A stretch of DNA of 13,281 nt from Candidatus Kuenenia stuttgartensis. GTDB taxonomy: Bacteria; Planctomycetota; Planctomycetia; Isosphaerales; Isosphaeraceae. Of this stretch, positions 6,871-13,281 are shown one piece after another. The position numbers and the translations under genes are program-made. Under the pieces are notes generated by a model. The model worked only from the letters and a program-made list of their open reading frames with translations, did no database searches and had not been told where the DNA came from. Position 1 is the first letter of the stretch. Each line of letters starts with the position of its first letter. The stretch is taken from positions 1 to 13,281 of the forward strand of contig CAMCFM010000060.1 in assembly GCA_945874095.1 (NCBI GenBank), given 5' to 3'.

Positions 6871-9800
6871 ATGTCCCAGTCCCCTTCCCGTCAGGAACCA
6901 GTGATGAACGGCCAACGTCCCCAAGCGCAAGGGTTATACGACCCAGCTTTCGAACATGATGCCTGTGGTGTCGGTTTTATTGTGGATCTCAAGGGACGCA
7001 AGAATCACAAGATTGTTCGCGATGCTGTTCAAGCACTGATCAATCTCGATCACCGGGGCGCTGTGGGTTCCGATGCAGCCACAGGCGACGGTGCCGGCAT
7101 TCTGATCCAGATTCCCCATGCCTTCATGCGGACCCGCTGCCAGGCTGTGGGTATCGATCTGCCCGGCTCCGGACAATACGGCGTGGGTGCCTTTTTCTGC
7201 TCGCCAGAGGAAGATTCCTGCATGTCCGGTCAAGCCATGTTCGAGAAGTTTGTCCGTCAGGAAGGGCTGAACTTCCTGGGCTGGCGCAAGCTCAAAACCG
7301 ACAACTCTGCTCTCGGTGTTACAGCCAGAGCTGTCGAGCCCGTGGTTTATCATGCCTACATTGAATCGCCGTTTGGAGACGACACCGACCGGTTTGAGCG
7401 CAAGCTTTTCGTGCTTCGTAAAGTCTTTGAAAAGGCCATGCGCGATAGCGGCCGCGACGACAAGCACTTCTTCTATTTCCCGAGCCTTTCCTGTCGCACC
7501 TTGGTCTACAAGGGCATGCTCACGCCAGACCAGGTGGCCAGCTATTATGCGGACGATCTGGAAGACCCGTTGATGGAGTCGGCCTTTGCCATCTATCACT
7601 CGCGGTTCTCCACCAACACTTTCCCTTCATGGGAACTGGCTCACCCGTATCGGATGATCGCCCACAACGGTGAAATCAACACCCTTCGTGGGAATATCAA
7701 CTGGATGAGAGCCCGCGAGGCCCTGTTCTCGTCCAACCTCTACGAGCCAGGCGATATCGAAAAGCTCCTGCCGATCATCACCGAAGGTCTTTCAGACACA
7801 GCCTGTCTGGACAACGCCGTAGAACTCCTCATCAAGTCCGGCTACAGTCCAGCCCATGCCCTGATGATGCTGATCCCCGAAGCTTGGGAAAATCATGACA
7901 CCATGACCCAGTCCAAGAAGGACTTCTATCACTACCACGGCTGCCTGATTGAGCCCTGGGACGGCCCTGCTTCGGTTGTGTTCACCGATGGCCGCAATAT
8001 TGCAGCTGTTCTGGACCGCAACGGACTTCGCCCAAGCCGCTATTATGTGACCAAAGATGACTTGGTCGTGATGGCCTCAGAAGTCGGTGTTCTGCCTGAG
8101 ATCAAGCACGAAGATGTGGTTCTCAAGGGTCGCCTTGAGCCTGGCAAGATGTTCCTGATCGACATGGAACAAGGCCGGATTGTGGGCGACGATGAGCTCA
8201 AGACAGCGATCGCTGCCCAAAAGCCTTATGGCGAATGGCTCAAAAAGAATCTGGTCAAGATCACCGATCTGCCCACCGTTCCACACGTCCCGACACCCGA
8301 CCATGAAACCCTTCTGCACAGGCAACTTGCGTTCGGTTATACGCTTGAAGACCTGAAGTACATTCTGGCCCCGATGGGCAACGATGGTGCGGAAGCCATT
8401 GGCTCGATGGGTACCGACACGCCTTTGGCCGTGCTTTCAGATCGCCCCCAAAGCCTTTTCAGCTACTTCAAGCAACTCTTTGCTCAGGTGACCAACCCAC
8501 CACTGGACGCCATCCGCGAAGAGTGTGTGACTTCCGTTCTGACTACAATCGGTCGCGAAGACAACCTGCTCCAGCCTTCTCCAGAAGCCTGCCACTTGAT
8601 CGAACTCAAGTCGCCTGTTCTGGATAACGACGAAACCGCCCGATTGAAACAGCTCAATGGCTGGAACGGGTTTAAGTCGGCTACCCTGAACATGACCTTC
8701 CCAGCCTCTGAAGGGGATGCTGGCCTGGAAGCGGCCCTGGACCGGATCTTTGATGAAGCCGTTCGGGCCATCGCAACAGGTGCGAACATCCTGATACTTT
8801 CGGACCGGGCCGTGGATGCCACGCATGCTCCAATCCCATCCCTGCTGGCATGTTCCGGCCTTCACCACCACTTGGTGCGTCAGGGCTTGCGAACCCGTGC
8901 CGGTTTGGTGGTCGAATGCGGCGATGCCCGCGAAGTGCACCACTTCGCCCTTCTGCTGGGCTATGGCGCCGGTGCCGTGAATCCATACGTCGCCTTTGAA
9001 ACGCTTGACGACATGATCAATCAAGGCTTTCTCAAGGCTGAGATCGACCATGAAGAAGCTGTCGAGCATTATCGCAAGGCGGTCAAAAAGGGTATCGTCA
9101 AGGTCATGTCCAAGATGGGCATCAGTACGATCCAAAGCTATCGCGGTGCCCAGATTTTTGAAGCGATCGGCCTGAACCAGGAATTCATCAACAAGTATTT
9201 CGAGAAAACAGCGACCCGAATCTCAGGCGCCGGACTCTCAGAGATTACTCTTGAAGTGCTTGCTGGTCACCAAAAAGCATATAACGAACGTGAAAGCGGG
9301 ACACCTCTGCTGGATTGGGGTGGCCAGTATCAATGGCGTCGCGAGGGTGAATTCCACCTGTTTAATCCTGAAACCGTTTTCCGCCTTCAGCATGCGACAA
9401 AAACTCAAAAATACGACATCTTCAAGCAATACACCCGCTTGATTGATGACCAGAACGAGCGTCTCTGCACCCTGAGAGGTTTGTTCGACTTCAGGTATGA
9501 CCACTGCACGGCAGTTCCTCTGGATGAAGTGGAATCTGTTGAGTCGATCGTAAAACGATTCGCCACAGGTGCGATGAGTCTTGGATCGATCTCTGAAGAA
9601 GCCCACGAAACTCTGGCCATCGCCATGAACCGTATGGGCGGCCGTAGCAACACCGGCGAAGGTGGAGAAGATCCACGCCGCTATAAGCTGGATGCCAACG
9701 GTGATAATCGCCGGAGTTCGATCAAACAGGTCGCCTCAGGTCGATTCGGCGTGACCAGCGAATATCTGGTCAATTCTGACGAACTCCAGATCAAAATGGC

Positions 9801-11460
9801 CCAGGGTGCCAAGCCTGGCGAAGGTGGTCAGTTGCCAGGCGGCAAAGTTTCCAACTATATCGCCAAGGTGCGCCACACCATGCCAGGCGTGGGCTTGATC
9901 AGCCCTCCTCCGCACCACGACATTTACTCGATTGAGGACTTGAAGCAGCTGATTCACGACCTCAAGAACGGTAACCCGCGTGCCCGGATCAGCGTCAAAC
10001 TGGTCTCTGAAGTGGGTGTGGGAACTGTCGCTGCCGGCGTGGCCAAAGCTCACTCGGATGTCGTTCTGATCTCCGGTTTTGACGGAGGTACGGGTGCCAG
10101 CCCGCTCACCTCACTCAAACATGCCGGTATTCCTTGGGAACTCGGTCTGGCCGAAACCCAGCAGACACTGGTACTGAACAATCTTCGGGACCGGATCGTG
10201 GTTCAAGCCGACGGTCAGATGAAGACCGGTCGCGATGTGGTGGTGGCTGCCCTTCTGGGTGCTGAAGAATTCGGATTCGCCACGGCACCTTTGGTGGTCA
10301 TGGGCTGCATCATGATGCGTGTCTGCCACCTGGGCACCTGCCCTGTGGGTATTGCGACCCAGAATGAAGACCTCCGTAAGCAATTCACTGGCAGAGCCGA
10401 ACATGTCGTGAACTTCTTCCGGTTCATCGCTGAAGAAATTCGCGAAACCATGGCCCAGCTCGGCTTCCGAAGCATGGACGAAATGGTCGGCCGATCCGAC
10501 CTTCTGGACATGAAAAAGGCCATCAGCCACTACAAGGCCAAGGGTCTCGATTTCTCGAAGATCTTCTATCGACCTGACATGGGTCCTGATGTTGCCATCC
10601 GCAAGATGCGTGATCAGGATCACGGCCTCGATAGAGCCCTCGATCAGCAGCTTCTGAAGCTGGCTGCACCGGCTTTGGAAACAGGCGAGTCAGTGGTAAT
10701 CAACCTCCCGATCATCAACGTCAACCGCACCGTAGGCACAATTCTGGGTAGCGAACTGACCCGTAAATATGGCGGAGCAGGTCTGCCGGAAGACACCATC
10801 CGCGTGAACTTCAACGGCTCTGCCGGCCAGAGCTTCGGGGCATTCGTCCCACGAGGGATCACCATGGTGCTGGAAGGCGATGCCAACGACTATGTCGGCA
10901 AGGGCCTTTCAGGCGGTAAGCTGGTGGTTACTCCGCCCAAGAATGTCCGGTTCGACCCATCCACAAACGTGATCATTGGCAACGTGGCGCTTTATGGAGC
11001 AACCGGTGGCCGGGCCTTCTTCCGAGGCACCGCCGGCGAACGCTTCTGCGTGCGAAACTCCGGCTCCATGGCCGTGGTGGAAGGCGTGGGCGATCACGGA
11101 TGCGAATACATGACCGGTGGAGTGGCCCTGATCATCGGCCCTACCGGCCGGAACTTTGCAGCGGGTATGTCGGGCGGTGTCGCTTATATCTTCGACCCGA
11201 ACGGCGAATTCCCACCCAAGTGCAATATGGAAATGGTCGAGCTTGAGAAGTTCGCTGAAAAAGAGGACATCGACCAGGTTCGCGACCTGCTGATCCAGCA
11301 CTCTGGATATACAGGCAGCACCGTGGCCTCCGAGATTCTGAACGACTGGGAAACCGCCCAGAAGAAGTTCGTCAAGGTCATGCCGGTCGACTACCGCCGC
11401 GTTCTACTGGAGCGCAAAAAAGCCGCCGCCAACGCCCAACTGGCGGCTGTCAAAGCCTGA
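6871..11460 (+). CDS. gltB: Glutamate synthase large (alpha) subunit
   Basis: Makes two glutamates from glutamine and 2-oxoglutarate, in complex with GltD. The full-length 1529-aa protein has the standard order. A short propeptide precedes Cys32 (HDACGVGF), the expected N-terminal nucleophile of the class II glutaminase domain (to about 430; HNGEINT at 265-271). A central domain runs to about 770. The FMN-binding synthase domain spans about 830-1200, with GRSNTGEGGEDPRR from 924, the FDGGTGASP segment, and the 3Fe-4S cysteines C1146, C1152 and C1157 in CIMMRVCHLGTCP. A C-terminal GxGxG β-helix domain follows. The ATG is preceded by GAGAG at 7 nt. gltD follows after 113 bp. Ferredoxin-dependent synthases have a similar large subunit, but the adjacent gltD indicates the NADPH-type enzyme. 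Confidence 0.98.
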   Translation: MSQSPSRQEPVMNGQRPQAQGLYDPAFEHDACGVGFIVDLKGRKNHKIVRDAVQALINLDHRGAVGSDAATGDGAGILIQIPHAFMRTRCQAVGIDLPGSGQYGVGAFFCSPEEDSCMSGQAMFEKFVRQEGLNFLGWRKLKTDNSALGVTARAVEPVVYHAYIESPFGDDTDRFERKLFVLRKVFEKAMRDSGRDDKHFFYFPSLSCRTLVYKGMLTPDQVASYYADDLEDPLMESAFAIYHSRFSTNTFPSWELAHPYRMIAHNGEINTLRGNINWMRAREALFSSNLYEPGDIEKLLPIITEGLSDTACLDNAVELLIKSGYSPAHALMMLIPEAWENHDTMTQSKKDFYHYHGCLIEPWDGPASVVFTDGRNIAAVLDRNGLRPSRYYVTKDDLVVMASEVGVLPEIKHEDVVLKGRLEPGKMFLIDMEQGRIVGDDELKTAIAAQKPYGEWLKKNLVKITDLPTVPHVPTPDHETLLHRQLAFGYTLEDLKYILAPMGNDGAEAIGSMGTDTPLAVLSDRPQSLFSYFKQLFAQVTNPPLDAIREECVTSVLTTIGREDNLLQPSPEACHLIELKSPVLDNDETARLKQLNGWNGFKSATLNMTFPASEGDAGLEAALDRIFDEAVRAIATGANILILSDRAVDATHAPIPSLLACSGLHHHLVRQGLRTRAGLVVECGDAREVHHFALLLGYGAGAVNPYVAFETLDDMINQGFLKAEIDHEEAVEHYRKAVKKGIVKVMSKMGISTIQSYRGAQIFEAIGLNQEFINKYFEKTATRISGAGLSEITLEVLAGHQKAYNERESGTPLLDWGGQYQWRREGEFHLFNPETVFRLQHATKTQKYDIFKQYTRLIDDQNERLCTLRGLFDFRYDHCTAVPLDEVESVESIVKRFATGAMSLGSISEEAHETLAIAMNRMGGRSNTGEGGEDPRRYKLDANGDNRRSSIKQVASGRFGVTSEYLVNSDELQIKMAQGAKPGEGGQLPGGKVSNYIAKVRHTMPGVGLISPPPHHDIYSIEDLKQLIHDLKNGNPRARISVKLVSEVGVGTVAAGVAKAHSDVVLISGFDGGTGASPLTSLKHAGIPWELGLAETQQTLVLNNLRDRIVVQADGQMKTGRDVVVAALLGAEEFGFATAPLVVMGCIMMRVCHLGTCPVGIATQNEDLRKQFTGRAEHVVNFFRFIAEEIRETMAQLGFRSMDEMVGRSDLLDMKKAISHYKAKGLDFSKIFYRPDMGPDVAIRKMRDQDHGLDRALDQQLLKLAAPALETGESVVINLPIINVNRTVGTILGSELTRKYGGAGLPEDTIRVNFNGSAGQSFGAFVPRGITMVLEGDANDYVGKGLSGGKLVVTPPKNVRFDPSTNVIIGNVALYGATGGRAFFRGTAGERFCVRNSGSMAVVEGVGDHGCEYMTGGVALIIGPTGRNFAAGMSGGVAYIFDPNGEFPPKCNMEMVELEKFAEKEDIDQVRDLLIQHSGYTGSTVASEILNDWETAQKKFVKVMPVDYRRVLLERKKAAANAQLAAVKA

Positions 11461-11475
11461 TCTGACAGACCCACT

Positions 11476-11500
11476 GGGGCGATTGATAAAAAAACGCCCC
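11476..11500 (+). other. Hairpin in the gltB-gltD spacer
   Basis: GGGGCG (11476-11481) pairs with CGCCCC (11495-11500) around a 13-nt A-rich loop. No T-tract follows on the plus strand, so it is unlikely to be a complete terminator; it could stabilise the gltB mRNA end or modulate expression of gltD relative to gltB. Confidence 0.4.
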
Positions 11501-11573
11501 CATAAGTCAACGCATCACAAAACAACCAAATCACCAGATTCAGCAGTCATTTTTGTCAGGGAGATTTTTGAAC

Positions 11574-13052
11574 ATGGGCAAGCCCACCGGATTCATGGAA
11601 CTTCAGCGTCAGACTCCAAAACGCCGCGATGTTCTGGAACGCCTCAGCGACTATCTTGAAGTTTATAACCCACTCCCAGAAGAGGCCTTGCGTGCCCAAG
11701 GCGCCCGCTGTATGGACTGTGGGATCCCGTTCTGTCACCAAGGCTGCCCGCTCGGCAATCTGATTCCTGACTGGAACGACCTCGTCTATCGCAACCAGTG
11801 GCAGTCCGCCATTGAACGCCTGCATGCCACCAACAATTTCCCTGAATTCACCGGCAAGCTCTGCCCTGCCCCGTGCGAAAACTCCTGCGTTCTTGGTATC
11901 AATGCCGACGCCGTAGCGATCAAGACCGTAGAAGCCTCGATCATCGAACGCGCCTGGGCCGAGGGCTGGGTCAAGCCTGAACCACCGAAAGTATTGACAG
12001 GCAAAAAGGTTGCCGTCATTGGGAGCGGCCCTGCCGGTCTTGCTGCAGCCCAGCAACTGCGTCGGGCGGGCCATGAGGTGACCGTTTTTGAGCGTGCCGA
12101 CCGGATTGGCGGACTCCTGCGATACGGAATCCCCGACTTCAAGATGGAAAAGCATCATGTGGATCGCCGCATGGAGCAAATGGAAGCCGAAGGCATCGTT
12201 TTCAAGGCTGGAGTGAATATCGGCTACGATATCACCGCCGATGCGATTCTGACCGAATTCGACGCCGTTTGCCTGTGCTGTGGATCAACCGCACCACGCG
12301 ACCTGCCGATCCCTGGCCGCGAATTGCGCGGAATTGAGTTCGCCATGGACTTCCTGCCAAACCAGAACAAGCGGGTTGCTGGCGACTCCATCGAATCTGA
12401 CGACCTCAACTGGGCTGAAGGCAAGCATGTGATCATCATCGGTGGTGGAGACACAGGGGCCGACTGCCTGGGCACCGTTCACCGCCACAAATGTGCGAGC
12501 GTGAATCAGTTTGAGATCGTCCCACGTCCACCTGAAGCCCGTGCTGACTGGAACCCGTGGCCGCAATACGCCAACATTTACCGCACCAGCCAGGCCCACG
12601 AAGAAGGTGGCGAACGGGTTTTCTCAATCGCCACCAAGCGACTCATCGGCAACGATCAAGGCCATGTGATCGCTCTCGAAACAGCCCAGGTGGAAATGAA
12701 GATGCAGGACGGCCGCCCAACATTTGTGGACGTCCCTGGCAGCGAGAAGATTTATCCTGCCGATCTCGTCCTGCTCGCCATGGGCTTTGTCGGACCCGAA
12801 CGGAATAAGCTCGTGGAGCAGTTCGGCGTTGAGCTGGACAGGGCTGGGAATGTCAAAGCCGACGCTCACAGCAAGCAGACGAACGTCGAAAAAGTCTTCA
12901 CCGCTGGCGACATGACACGTGGCCAAAGCCTGATCGTCTGGGCCATTGCAGAAGGCCGACACGCCGCAGCCGGGATCGACGAGTTCCTGATGGGCCGCAC
13001 AGAACTGCCTCGCACACTCAACCACGGCAGCCACGTTCGACCATTTGCCTGA
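11574..13052 (+). CDS. gltD: Glutamate synthase small (beta) subunit, NADPH-dependent
   Basis: Oxidises NADPH and passes electrons through FAD and 4Fe-4S clusters to the FMN of GltB. The 492-aa protein begins with the family's typical MGKPTGFMEL. Two N-terminal cysteine groups serve the 4Fe-4S clusters: C46, C49, C54, C58 (CMDCGIPFCHQGC) and C97, C101, C105 (CPAPCENSC). The FAD-binding GSGPAG lies at 150-155, followed by RIGGLLRYGIPDFKM, and the NADPH-binding GGGDTG at 290-295. A second FAD-contact motif (TAGDMTRGQSLIVWAIAEGR) is near the C-terminus. I chose ATG 11574 over a TTG at 11553 because the TTG reading swallows the Shine-Dalgarno sequence AGGGAGA and adds residues absent from the family. 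It completes the gltBD operon. Confidence 0.97.
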   Translation: MGKPTGFMELQRQTPKRRDVLERLSDYLEVYNPLPEEALRAQGARCMDCGIPFCHQGCPLGNLIPDWNDLVYRNQWQSAIERLHATNNFPEFTGKLCPAPCENSCVLGINADAVAIKTVEASIIERAWAEGWVKPEPPKVLTGKKVAVIGSGPAGLAAAQQLRRAGHEVTVFERADRIGGLLRYGIPDFKMEKHHVDRRMEQMEAEGIVFKAGVNIGYDITADAILTEFDAVCLCCGSTAPRDLPIPGRELRGIEFAMDFLPNQNKRVAGDSIESDDLNWAEGKHVIIIGGGDTGADCLGTVHRHKCASVNQFEIVPRPPEARADWNPWPQYANIYRTSQAHEEGGERVFSIATKRLIGNDQGHVIALETAQVEMKMQDGRPTFVDVPGSEKIYPADLVLLAMGFVGPERNKLVEQFGVELDRAGNVKADAHSKQTNVEKVFTAGDMTRGQSLIVWAIAEGRHAAAGIDEFLMGRTELPRTLNHGSHVRPFA

Positions 13053-13088
13053 GTTTGAATCGACTACTCATCATCCGTTGAGCCATCT

Positions 13089-13117
13089 GGCCGGTCCATG
13101 TGACCGGCCTTTTTTTA
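13089..13117 (+). terminator. Rho-independent terminator of gltBD
   Basis: GGCCGGTC (13089-13096) and GACCGGCC (13102-13109) form a perfect 8-bp GC-rich stem with a 5-nt loop, followed by seven T residues, 36 bp after the gltD stop. The T-tract overlaps the stop codon of the convergent gene at the right edge; on the other strand there is no T-tract, so it should act mainly on gltBD. Confidence 0.92.
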
Positions 13118-13281
13118 TTTCATTTCAGAAACAATACCCACCTTCTGGGCGTGATAGATACTCGAATGACCACTAAGAAAATAGGACAGGAAACATGCAA
13201 CCGCCGCATATACCACGAACCCTGAGCTCATTAATGCTCCATTTCCCGGCGCGAACAATTCTATGGCCATAATTGTACAGG
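13115..13281 (-). CDS. C-terminal end of a ClC-type chloride channel/transporter, cut by window edge
   Basis: The minus strand is open from the right edge to a TAA at 13115-13117, giving 54 residues. They read IMAIELFAPGNGAL, then a hydrophobic segment (FVVYAAVACFLSYFLSG), then HSSIYHAQKVG. This matches the end of the membrane domain of ClC proteins: the conserved glutamate-containing helix, the last transmembrane helices and the tyrosine before the C-terminus (E. coli ClcA has LVLEMT, a similar hydrophobic stretch, then KPLYSAIL). ClC proteins move chloride across the inner membrane, as channels or H+/Cl- antiporters; the selectivity and gating residues lie outside the window. The short tail shows no CBS domain. 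The identification rests on a short stretch and is good rather than certain. Confidence 0.75.
   Translation of the reverse strand, partial: CTIMAIELFAPGNGALMSSGFVVYAAVACFLSYFLSGHSSIYHAQKVGIVSEMK

Noticed and set aside
8437..9135. A 232-codon minus-strand frame inside gltB (and a similar one at 6934-7599)
   Set aside because: These are antisense to a fully conserved gltB coding region and are expected by-products of its codon usage.
11553..11573. A TTG start that would extend GltD by seven residues
   Set aside because: The extension includes the Shine-Dalgarno sequence of the ATG at 11574, and GltD proteins typically begin at MGKPTGF.
13195..13272. A 25-codon plus-strand frame with AGGA-like sequence before its ATG
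   Set aside because: It lies antisense to the ClC-like C-terminal frame and has no recognisable features.
1..13281. CRISPR arrays, tRNA or rRNA genes, transposases, phage or toxin-antitoxin genes
   Set aside because: I looked for direct-repeat arrays, cloverleaf-like segments and mobile-element or defence proteins and found none; only the inverted repeat at 5032-5174 hints at mobility.

Overview
The window looks like a chromosomal housekeeping segment from a planctomycete or close relative. The basis is the combination of a secreted formylglycine-type sulfatase, an exported DUF1573 protein with a CGC motif, a FAD-linked glutamate synthase pair and moderately GC-rich coding DNA. The lineage is inferred from gene style, not from a marker gene.

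Layout. Positions 1-1490 (minus) carry glucose-6-phosphate isomerase, cut by the left edge just before its catalytic lysine. It follows a secreted sulfatase (1552-2985, minus) by 61 bp, probably in one transcript. A strong minus-strand terminator (3124-3163) separates these from an exported DUF1573 protein (3200-4216, minus). Its 231-bp upstream region holds three copies of a 10-bp motif and is shared with a divergent gene of unknown function (4448-4969, plus). A 631-bp AT-rich gap (4970-5600) contains a pair of inverted REP/MITE-like repeats and, next to the following gene, a textbook LysR-type operator.

Positions 5601-13052 (plus) form a nitrogen-assimilation block: a LysR-family regulator, the glutamate synthase large subunit gltB (1529 aa) and the small subunit gltD (492 aa), ending in a strong terminator at 13089-13117. 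GltB releases ammonia from glutamine and makes glutamate from 2-oxoglutarate on its FMN/3Fe-4S core, with electrons supplied by GltD from NADPH. The adjacent regulator is therefore a candidate GltC-like controller. At the right edge, convergent with gltD, lies the C-terminal end of a ClC-type chloride channel/transporter (13115-13281, minus). Both edge genes are partial.

I found no CRISPR array, tRNA, rRNA, transposase or phage gene, and nothing that looks like a new multi-gene system. The parts most worth a second look are non-coding: the LysR-type operator, the inverted repeat pair, the triple motif upstream of the DUF1573 gene, and the gltB leader.
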